A DNA stretch of 64,000 bases from Halorubrum lacusprofundi ATCC 49239 (GTDB lineage: Archaea; Halobacteriota; Halobacteria; Halobacteriales; Haloferacaceae). Under the pieces are notes generated by a model, which did not search any database, had not been told where the DNA came from, and saw only the letters and a list, made by a program, of their open reading frames with translations. Location: positions 1-64,000 of the forward strand of contig NC_012030.1 of NCBI RefSeq assembly GCF_000022205.1, written 5' to 3'. Shown here piece after piece: positions 18,054 through 25,407 of this stretch (position 1 is the stretch's first letter; every line of letters begins with the position of its first letter). The position numbers and the translations under genes are program-made.

Positions 18054-18419
18054 TTAGTCCGCGTCTTCTGTTAATTGCAACCGCATCTCGACGTGTGGGA
18101 TGCCAGCCTCTTCGAACGGCTCGCTGACGACCATGTAGCCCTGTTGCCGGTAGAAATCAACGACGCGCTGCTGGGCGTGGAGGACACACGCATCGACCTC
18201 ATGTTCCTGCGCAATCGTCTCACAGATACTCATGAGCTGCTGGCCCCAGCCAGCACCACGAGCCGAGGCTCTGACAGCGATTCGCTCGCACTTGAGGGCG
18301 TCGTCGGTGCGTCGAACCCGTGCGGTTCCCATCGGTTTGCCTTCTTCGACCAGGAGGATGTGTCCGGACTTGCCGAAATCGCCGTCGGGGTCGGCCTGTT
18401 GATCCCCCAAACCCGACAA
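18054..18419 (-). pseudogene. GNAT acetyltransferase, N-terminus lost at a deletion junction
   Basis: The last about 103 residues are a good GNAT domain of the ElaA-like kind: ILLVEEGKPMGTARVRR, the acetyl-CoA loop VRASARGAGWGQQLM, VDFYRQQGY and the ending FEEAGIPHVEMRL. Intact members have about 40 more residues in front. Here the first 17 codons are antisense to the DoxX-like fragment on the other strand. The junction is near 18357-18370. The acetyl-CoA site is present, but substrate-binding strands are missing and the promoter is gone, so it is probably inactive. Confidence 0.75.
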
Positions 18420-18596
18420 CCTGCTGCATGGGCGACCGTGGCGTTACTCGTTGCCATCTTCCCGGCAAATAACTTTATGACGACCAGCGGAGTCGTCATC
18501 GAGGGGATGCCGGGCGGTGGCGATCCCTCCGAGCTCGTTGGGGGTCGACTCCCCTTACAGGGTGTGTTACTTCTCTGGGCAATCTGGTATACCTGA
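18357..18596 (+). pseudogene. DoxX-family membrane protein, C-terminal fragment
   Basis: From about 18363 the plus strand reads as the C-terminal half of a DoxX-like membrane protein: SGLAEIAVGVGLLIPQTRQP, a helix WATVALLVAIFPANNFM, then VIEGMPGGGDPSELV and RLPLQGVLLLWAIWYT. No start codon or N-terminal helices precede it; upstream sequence is antisense to the GNAT gene. The two genes must once have been divergent, and a deletion removed both 5' ends and the promoters between them. Confidence 0.75.
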
Positions 18597-19084
18597 TCAC
18601 TAAATAATTTCCAACATATACTTTTCTAACCCAATCTATGCTATGTTAGTCCAATTTATCCAATATTATTTGAGTGATAAGGATACAAAACACACTAATA
18701 TGAGCTTCAGTGTAAGGTTTATAAGATAGCACCTACATTGGCGTGATAATGTGTGTCACGGAGGTGTCGGTCTGAATTACGGCTATAGCACGGGTGGACG
18801 CTGGCTCTTTGGGGCCATTGTCAACCCATGGGCAGTAGAGTTGCATAGGCAACCTCACCAACGCGTCTTGACCCTGTACCCGGCTTGAGATTTGTCATGA
18901 TAGGCCCAAGCCGTTCCCCCCAACGGCTTGTGGACTGACTTTCTGAGATCCACTTATGAGAGCGGCAGTCGACTTCTGAGAATCAAATCTGACGGGAGAA
19001 CGCCTGTAATCGATTGGTCAGCCAAGCCACTATTTACCCCTACTAGCCCACCGTGATGGTTCACATATCGTCCCAGCTCTCGTC
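18597..19084. other. Intergenic region with promoter-like and hairpin sequences
   Basis: No protein gene seen. A TATA-like TTTATAAG lies near 18718 in an A+T-rich leader, followed by about 200 bases of mixed sequence and a strong 9-bp hairpin with a C6 loop at 18907-18930. This order would suit a short non-coding RNA, but no known RNA class was recognised. Confidence 0.35.
18907..18930. repeat. Strong hairpin, 9-bp stem with six-C loop
   Basis: CAAGCCGTT at 18907-18915 pairs perfectly with AACGGCTTG at 18922-18930 around a CCCCCC loop. Could end a transcript or be part of a structured RNA. Confidence 0.6.
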
Positions 19085-20153
19085 GAGGGTGTCATAGAAA
19101 GCGTCACACACGAAGACGCAGGATGTTGGAACTGTGTCTACGAGCGCCAGCATCCTGCAAGAGGAGACTTCTATCGACGAGTTCTTCAATGTAATGGCGA
19201 CCGAGACGCTCGCGTTGTTCGAGCATCTTGAGTTCGACTTTCTCGAAGAATTCGATGTGTTCGCCCCCGCTCGCCGGGGGCGAACACGAGATCATCACCC
19301 ACCAGCACTCTTCCGAGCGTTCCTGCACTGCTACTACAAGAACGTCTACGGCATCCGTCCAGTCACGCGAGAACTCCAGAACACGGTCGTCTGGCTCAGC
19401 TGTGGCTTCGATCGACCGCCGTCGAGAGACGCGGTCGATCGCTTCCTCACCGACCTCGAACACGTCGTCGACGAGGTCTTCGACCGCCTCGTCGAGCAGG
19501 CCGCCTGCCGCGGCCTGCTCGACTTGACCTACTCCATCGATTCCACCGACGTGAGGACGATGCCCGCCGACCAAGACGCGTCGAAAGGCTACGATCCAAC
19601 CGCCGAAGAGTACTACCACGGCTACGGCTGTACGATCGTCTCGACCGGGCAAAAGATCCCGATTGCCGCGGAGTTCACCGAGAGCAAGCAAGCGCCAGAG
19701 GAGACGGCGATGCGCGTCACGTGTGACGCGCTCGCCGTCGAGAAACCGATCTGGATGCTTGGAGACAGCGCCTACGACACGCTCGGCTGGCACGACCACC
19801 TGCTGGCCGCAGGGGTCGTGCCAGTCGCTCCGTACAACGCACGAAACACCGACGATCCGAAAGACATCGAGTACAGGGTCGAAGCCCGCATCGACGAACA
19901 CAGCGAGGACGTTCAGCTGAAGCAATCGACGCTAGACGAGACGTACAACCGCCGGAGTGGAGTCGAACGAACCAACGACGCCGTCAAGGACTGCGGCCTC
20001 GGGCACGTTCGCGCCCGAGGCCGCGTCCACGCACGAGCACAAGTGTTCCTCGCGCTGTGCCTTCGTCTCGTTATTGCGATCACCAACGACGAACGCGGAG
20101 ACAATCCAGGAAGCACCGTCATCACGCTATGAGAACTATTCTATGACACCCTC
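19085..20153 (+). mobile_element. Insertion sequence (DDE transposase, IS4/IS5-like), 1069 bp
   Basis: The element is bounded by perfect 15-bp terminal inverted repeats, GAGGGTGTCATAGAA at 19085-19099 and its reverse complement at 20139-20153. One transposase gene fills the inside. No matching direct repeats of the flanks were found, because the right end abuts an orphan ISH8 end, so the original target site has been altered. The TIRs and transposase look intact, so the copy may be active. Confidence 0.88.
19134..20132 (+). CDS. DDE transposase of the 1.07-kb IS
   Basis: 332 residues from a GTG 34 bases inside the left TIR. An N-terminal DUF772-like region (about 50-110, HHPPALFRAFLHCYYKNVYG) precedes the RNase H-like catalytic core. 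Candidate catalytic residues are Asp 136 or 139 (SIDSTDVR), Asp 211 (MLGDSAYDT) and Glu 278 in SGVERTNDAVKDCGL, followed by a conserved Arg/Lys pattern typical of IS5/IS4-like enzymes. No frameshift is seen. The stop lies 6 bases before the right TIR. Confidence 0.88.
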   Translation: MSTSASILQEETSIDEFFNVMATETLALFEHLEFDFLEEFDVFAPARRGRTRDHHPPALFRAFLHCYYKNVYGIRPVTRELQNTVVWLSCGFDRPPSRDAVDRFLTDLEHVVDEVFDRLVEQAACRGLLDLTYSIDSTDVRTMPADQDASKGYDPTAEEYYHGYGCTIVSTGQKIPIAAEFTESKQAPEETAMRVTCDALAVEKPIWMLGDSAYDTLGWHDHLLAAGVVPVAPYNARNTDDPKDIEYRVEARIDEHSEDVQLKQSTLDETYNRRSGVERTNDAVKDCGLGHVRARGRVHARAQVFLALCLRLVIAITNDERGDNPGSTVITL

Positions 20154-20189
20154 AGACGTTCTAACTAAGCGGCTTTGTGAAGTACTGAG
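20153..20189 (+). repeat. Orphan right end of an ISH8-like element
   Basis: About 37 bases, from CAGACGTTCTAACTAAGC to the terminal GTACTGAG, are identical to the right ends of the full ISH8-like copies at 39510-40908 and 57282-58680. The match begins exactly at the last base of the 1.07-kb IS. The rest of that ISH8 copy is absent, so either the second IS inserted into it and a deletion removed the left part, or recombination joined the two ends. Confidence 0.8.
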
Positions 20190-20452
20190 ACTGGCCGTCG
20201 TGGCATGTAGTGTGCGCTGCGCCTATCGACTCACCAGGCAGCTGAATATGCCACCTTTAAAGACAGTAGGAGCGCGTCGACAAACTGCCGCCCGTAGGGG
20301 GCGGCGTTCCCCGGCAAGAGAGAGTGAACGGGTCCCGGTCCGTGGTGGGGCCGTGACCTACTCCCTGCCGTAGTGGTATGCGGCCGTCACTCGTCACTGG
20401 TTCGGCGGTGTATCTCTTTTGTAACCGTGTCTACGCTCTTCCGTAGGACCAA
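20190..20452. other. Intergenic region with GC-rich hairpin
   Basis: No supported gene. A GC-rich stretch holds a 7-bp hairpin at 20287-20305 (GCCGCCC pairs with GGGCGGC) followed by CCCCGG-rich sequence. It may be an element end, but no matching transposase is present. Confidence 0.4.
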
Positions 20453-20710
20453 CTATCTACTTTCAGCCGGTACTAAATCGTGGTGCCGAAATGAGATGGG
20501 TAATTCTTCGCCCGTCTCTACGTCACACAGTGTATAGGAGTATGCGTCTGTATTTCGCCCGGTTTCCTTCCCAAGATTATCTTCGTGAATTTCGACGACC
20601 TCGCAGACGACGCTATGATACTGATTATCGGGATCGTCAGAAGCAAGATAAATCTGGACGTGATCGCCGACTGAATACGGATCATTCGACGGCTGCGGAA
20701 TATCTTCCAT
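20453..20710 (-). CDS. Haloarchaeal conserved small protein
   Basis: 85 acidic residues: YSVGDHVQIYLASDDPDN, a central strand CEVVEIHEDNLGKETGR, and VETGEELPISFRHHDLVP. This matches a haloarchaeal family of unknown function, probably a small all-beta protein. It points away from the methyltransferase operon, so it may share a divergent regulatory region with the AbrB-like gene about 200 bases off. Function unknown. Confidence 0.75.
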   Translation of the reverse strand: MEDIPQPSNDPYSVGDHVQIYLASDDPDNQYHSVVCEVVEIHEDNLGKETGRNTDAYSYTLCDVETGEELPISFRHHDLVPAESR

Positions 20711-20913
20711 CGTCAGTTTTTGGATCGACTATCTGTATCAGTTCGTCGCTCTTCGTATACTAACTTGGCTGTTGGCTCACAGTGTACGGAAGTGGATTGG
20801 GCGTATGAATCGCCTACACTACCCACTAAGCATCAATACGAGATGTAACCGGGGCTGCGAGACAGTCTAAGTAAAGACTATATTGTTGGGCTGACGAATC
20901 CACGTCATCACTA

Positions 20914-21105
20914 ATGACTCGGAAACAGGTTGGGCGTAACACCGGGAATTCAGGCCGGATCAATGTTTCCGGGTCTGAACTGGAAGAACTCGGCATCGAC
21001 ATCGGCGATGCGGTTGACGTGGACGTCGTTGATGCCAAAGAAGTCGCCCATGCAATCATCGACAGCAAAGACGCAGAAGAATTCCTAATCGTCACCCCCG
21101 CTTAA
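20914..21105 (+). CDS. AbrB/SpoVT-like small DNA-binding protein
   Basis: 63 residues with the swapped-hairpin look of AbrB/SpoVT proteins: GRINVSGSELEELGIDIGD, then a strand VDVDVVDA and a C-terminal tail. AbrB-fold proteins act as dimeric repressors or antitoxins. It sits three bases before the nuclease-methyltransferase gene and is the first gene of that operon, so a controller (C-protein-like) role is likely. The ACTATATTG stretch about 30-37 bases upstream is a plausible TATA element. Confidence 0.75.
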   Translation: MTRKQVGRNTGNSGRINVSGSELEELGIDIGDAVDVDVVDAKEVAHAIIDSKDAEEFLIVTPA

Positions 21106-21108
21106 AAC

Positions 21109-24100
21109 ATGCAAACGGCACTCACCTACCGTACGAACCGTGACCTGTTCTCGAATTACTACTTAGACGAACACCTCCCCGAGACCGAAGAATGGGACGA
21201 GGTCAGCGACGAAGAACTCCAGGAGGCCTATGATGACGTTATGGATCTCTGGGAGCGTGAGAAGGACACCGCCCCGAAGCGGAATGAGTCCCAGCTCGAA
21301 GAGAAATTCATCCGGCCGATGTTCCGGAAACTGGGGATTCCGTTCGAGGTTGAGGAGAGCACTGATCGAACGCAGCGCCGACCCGACTACGGGTTCTTCG
21401 AGACTGAAGAAGCTGCACGGGACGCCTTCGAACGCCGTGATGAGGGCGGAGACTTCTACAAGAATTCCGTCGCTGTTGCGGACGCGAAACGATGGGGCCG
21501 TCCCCTCGACACTCGCGGAAGCGGTGAACACGAACGTGACTTCGAGAACCCCAGTTACCAGATCCACGTCTACCTGCAGGAAGTGGATGCTGCACAGTGG
21601 GCTGTCCTAACCGACGGGAAGAAGTGGCGGCTGTACTACGGACCGACCAGCCACCGTCTCGACTCCTACTACGAGGTTGACCTGCCGACGATTCTGGAGA
21701 AGGGTGATCTTGAGGATTTCAAGTACTTCTACCTCTTCTTCCGTCACGAAGCATTCCTCGAAGACAGCAGCGGTGACTGCTTCCTTGACGACGTCTACGG
21801 CGAGTCCAACGTCTTCGCCCAAGAGTTGGGGGAGGACCTACAGGACAACATCTACGAGGCGATCAAGATCCTCTCTGAGGGATACCTCCAGTACCCTGAG
21901 AACGATCTTGACGAAGAGGATCTTGAACTGATTCACGATAGTTCGCTCATCTACCTGTACCGCCTCATCTTCGTCCTGTACGCCGAAGCCGAAGGCCGTG
22001 AGCTGCTGGATACAAGCAACGAGATTTACGAGCAACAGTACAGTCTGAACGCTCTCAAACAGGAAGTCGCCGAAGAACTCGATAGTGGCGATCCAAAGTA
22101 CCGTGATTGGCAAGACAACCTTCAGGCTCGTCTGGACGAACTGTTCTCGCTCATCGACAAGGGCAGCAAGTCACGTGGCATCCCCGAGGAAGACCTCTAC
22201 ATTCCGGCGTACAACGGTGGGCTGTTCCGGACCGATCCGGACGACGACGACAGCAAGGAAGCACGGTTCCTCGCCAATCACGACGTCGGCGACGCCTACC
22301 TGGCTAAGGTCGTCGAACTTCTCACCCGGAGCAAGAACAGCAACGGCGGTGGAAAGATCTTCGTCGATTACTCCTCACTCGATGTTCGCCACCTTGGGAG
22401 TATTTACGAGGGCCTCCTTGAGTACCAGCTCAATGTCGCGGATGAACCGCTGTCACTGGATGATGGCGAGTACGTGAGCGCCGGCGATGCCGACGACGTC
22501 GTCGTGCAAGAGGGCGAAGTGTACCTGACGACAGGCAGTGGTGAGCGAAAGGCCACTGGGTCGTACTACACCCCGGAGTACGTCGTCGAATACATCGTCG
22601 AAAACACGCTCGAACCGTTGGTTGACGACATCCGGGTGGACCTCGCCGGCCAGAGTGCCCGCGGTGAAGATCGCGGCTTCGCTGCGGAGTTCGCCGATCG
22701 TATATTCGACCTGAAGATCCTCGACCCGGCAATGGGGAGCGGGCACTTCCTCACGAGCGCCATCGACTACCTGGCCCGGGAGATCATCGACGCTCAGGAG
22801 CGGCAGGCTGCACAGCAGGGTATCGAGACAGTTAATCAAGAGCATGACATCAACTGGGCACGCCGGCAGGTCGCCCAGCGCTGCATCTACGGTGTGGATC
22901 TGAATCCACTCGCTGTTGAGTTGGCGAAAGTGTCGCTCTGGCTTCGGACGCTTGCCGCTGAACAGCCACTCGCGTTCCTTGACCACCACCTGAAGACTGG
23001 GAACTCGCTCGTTGGGAGTGACATTGAGGAGATCGAGGAACTGGAGTCCGAGGGTGGTGGCGACGATCAAAATGCGTCGCTCGCGGACTTCGGTGTGGCT
23101 CGGAAAGGGACGATTGAACAGTTGATGCGGATCTACGAGGACTTCATCGCTATCGAGAATCAGGAACTTGCGGACGTCAAGGAGATGGAGTCCAAGTATG
23201 ACGAGTTCGAGCGGAACAAACTCCGCCAGCGACTGGAAGCGATGGCGAACGTACACACCGCTGAGGACTTCGGACTAGATAACCTCCCTTCAGATGCGTA
23301 CCAACGGATGGCGGGCGCTTTAGAAGATGATGATGAGTGGGAGAACCTAAGTAGTTCTCAGTGGTTCATTGATGCGCAAAAGTGGGCATCTGAGGGCCAT
23401 TATTTCCACTGGAAACTTGAATATCCCGAAGTATTCTACGATAATGATGGAGATAAGAAAGGGGACAGTGGATTTGATGCAGTTATTGGAAATCCGCCAT
23501 ACATGCGAATTCAGACCATACGTCAAGCGGACGAAAGTCTACCCACTTACTTCGAGACGGAGTTTAACTCTTCGTATAAGAATTATGATATTTATGCGCT
23601 ATTTATTGAAAAAGGGCACTCTCTGCTGAGCAAAGATGGTGAGCAGGGTTACATTGTACCCCATAAGTTCATGCAGGCTGAATTCGGTGAGGCTGTCCGA
23701 TCCTACGTTGCGGATCGTTCAGCACTGCGGGAAGTGGTTGATATGGGACATTATCAGGTCTTCGGCTCTGCAGCAACAACATACACCTGCCTCCTCTTCT
23801 TATCTGGACAAGATAGAGATAAGTTCTCATATAAGAAAATCAGAGAAGATCCCCGTGATCTTTCCACCCTTGATGAATCTGATCTTGCGTCCGAACGGAT
23901 TGGTGAGGAACCTTGGATTCTGCTATCCCCTGCTGAACTAGGGGCTGTGGAAAAAATGGAAGAATGCACGCCTCTTGAAGAGTTATCGGACAAGATCTTC
24001 GTGGGTATTCAAACTAGTAAAGACTCTGTCTACGCAGTCAATCTTGTTGAAGAAACAGAAGATCAGGTCACCGTCTCATCCGAAGAAACCGAGGAGGAAT

Positions 24101-25407
24101 ATGAATTCTCTAAGGAGATACTTGTTCCTTATCTCAAAGGTGAAGACGTAAATCGATACGAGACTCCTGAGAATCGTAAAGTCTTGATATTCCCGTATCA
24201 CACCTCTGAGGATGGATATTCCTTGATGTCTCCTCAAGAGATTAAGAGTAAATCACCGAAAGTTTGGGACTACCTGTTGGAGAATCGGTCTGTTCTGGAA
24301 AGTCGGGATGGAGGAAGTATGGATGGAGATGATTGGTATGCGTATACCTATCCAAAAAGCCTCCACGAACATGAAAAAGAGAAAATCATCACTCCAGAGA
24401 TTAGTGATAACTGTAGTTTCACGCTAGACAGTCGTGGGAACTATTCAACCTCGGTCATTTACAGCATCACCGCTTCGGAAACAGACTATGATCTCGAATA
24501 TCTCTTGGCAGTGCTGAACTCTGCAACGACTTGGTTCTATGTCAGCAATACGAGTCATGTGTTGCGAGGGGGGTACTACCGTTTCAAAACGGGATATCTC
24601 CGGCCAATTGGTATCCCCGAAGTTGACACCGGTGAGGGAGACCTTTCAGAACTTGAGAATGTCAAAGAACGATATCAGAACCAGGAGTATGACGTAATTC
24701 GCAAACGCGCGATTGAGTTAGCAGAGGAAGGGAAAGAATCGACCGTCTACAACCTCTTGTGCTACCTCGTAAATGAGCGGATTGAGGCACAAAACCAGTA
24801 TGAATCACTCAACTTAGATCTGTCTGACCACCTTGGAAATTACTCAGAGGGGAATTCCCTACACCAGATACAAGGATATCAACCACCTTCCGATGTTTCT
24901 AATACAATTGTGTCTGAGACCAGTAGTACCCGAGATAGTCTTCGAGTCGGGCGAGTTAGTGTAGACAGGGATCGATCTAAACTCACGATCAAAGCCAGTG
25001 CCCGGTATAAGCCCGAGGATGAGGATGCATACGAAACAGATCAATGGGGATACACAGAAACAGAATTAATGCCAGCTTTGGAGTTTGTTGGCCTTGACGA
25101 GAATTATGAACAACTCATTAGCGAGTTTGTCCCTCACATCGTTAATGAACGGGATGATGGCGTTGCGAAGTTTAGAGAAAACGCTACTAAGACTAACTCA
25201 CTCGTCGATCGTTTAGAATCTCTGACTCTGCCTGTCATCTCGGATATTGAAGGTAGCTTTGATCGCTATCTTAAAATCAGAGCTAAAGCAGATGATCTTC
25301 TAACTAAGGCAGAGAACACTGATGATATTATTAATCAGGTAGTCTATCGACTCTATGGTTTGACTGATGACGAAATAGAGATTGTTGAGGCCTCTGTGTC
25401 GGAATGA
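21109..25407 (+). CDS. Type IIG-like nuclease/N6-adenine methyltransferase (Eco57I-type, DrmMI/PglX-like)
   Basis: 1432 residues. The N-terminus looks like a PD-(D/E)xK nuclease: NESQLEEKF, then RRPDYGFF and VAVADAKRW, with DAK in place of the common ExK. A helical region follows, then the methyltransferase core with a YTPEYVVEYIVE box, SAM motif I DPAMGSGHFL, the GVDLNPLAVELAK strand and catalytic NPPY (NPPYMRIQTI). The last about 600 residues should hold target recognition. Related proteins serve type IIG/IIL restriction, BREX (PglX) and DISARM (DrmMI). Base composition turns clearly A+T-rich after about 23290, within the gene, suggesting a swapped specificity half. Overlaps the helicase start by 4 bases. 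Confidence 0.88.
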   Translation: MQTALTYRTNRDLFSNYYLDEHLPETEEWDEVSDEELQEAYDDVMDLWEREKDTAPKRNESQLEEKFIRPMFRKLGIPFEVEESTDRTQRRPDYGFFETEEAARDAFERRDEGGDFYKNSVAVADAKRWGRPLDTRGSGEHERDFENPSYQIHVYLQEVDAAQWAVLTDGKKWRLYYGPTSHRLDSYYEVDLPTILEKGDLEDFKYFYLFFRHEAFLEDSSGDCFLDDVYGESNVFAQELGEDLQDNIYEAIKILSEGYLQYPENDLDEEDLELIHDSSLIYLYRLIFVLYAEAEGRELLDTSNEIYEQQYSLNALKQEVAEELDSGDPKYRDWQDNLQARLDELFSLIDKGSKSRGIPEEDLYIPAYNGGLFRTDPDDDDSKEARFLANHDVGDAYLAKVVELLTRSKNSNGGGKIFVDYSSLDVRHLGSIYEGLLEYQLNVADEPLSLDDGEYVSAGDADDVVVQEGEVYLTTGSGERKATGSYYTPEYVVEYIVENTLEPLVDDIRVDLAGQSARGEDRGFAAEFADRIFDLKILDPAMGSGHFLTSAIDYLAREIIDAQERQAAQQGIETVNQEHDINWARRQVAQRCIYGVDLNPLAVELAKVSLWLRTLAAEQPLAFLDHHLKTGNSLVGSDIEEIEELESEGGGDDQNASLADFGVARKGTIEQLMRIYEDFIAIENQELADVKEMESKYDEFERNKLRQRLEAMANVHTAEDFGLDNLPSDAYQRMAGALEDDDEWENLSSSQWFIDAQKWASEGHYFHWKLEYPEVFYDNDGDKKGDSGFDAVIGNPPYMRIQTIRQADESLPTYFETEFNSSYKNYDIYALFIEKGHSLLSKDGEQGYIVPHKFMQAEFGEAVRSYVADRSALREVVDMGHYQVFGSAATTYTCLLFLSGQDRDKFSYKKIREDPRDLSTLDESDLASERIGEEPWILLSPAELGAVEKMEECTPLEELSDKIFVGIQTSKDSVYAVNLVEETEDQVTVSSEETEEEYEFSKEILVPYLKGEDVNRYETPENRKVLIFPYHTSEDGYSLMSPQEIKSKSPKVWDYLLENRSVLESRDGGSMDGDDWYAYTYPKSLHEHEKEKIITPEISDNCSFTLDSRGNYSTSVIYSITASETDYDLEYLLAVLNSATTWFYVSNTSHVLRGGYYRFKTGYLRPIGIPEVDTGEGDLSELENVKERYQNQEYDVIRKRAIELAEEGKESTVYNLLCYLVNERIEAQNQYESLNLDLSDHLGNYSEGNSLHQIQGYQPPSDVSNTIVSETSSTRDSLRVGRVSVDRDRSKLTIKASARYKPEDEDAYETDQWGYTETELMPALEFVGLDENYEQLISEFVPHIVNERDDGVAKFRENATKTNSLVDRLESLTLPVISDIEGSFDRYLKIRAKADDLLTKAENTDDIINQVVYRLYGLTDDEIEIVEASVSE

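Noticed and set aside
20260-20400. IS200/IS605-type element end or guide RNA
   Set aside because: A GC-rich hairpin is present, but no TnpA, TnpB or second end was found.
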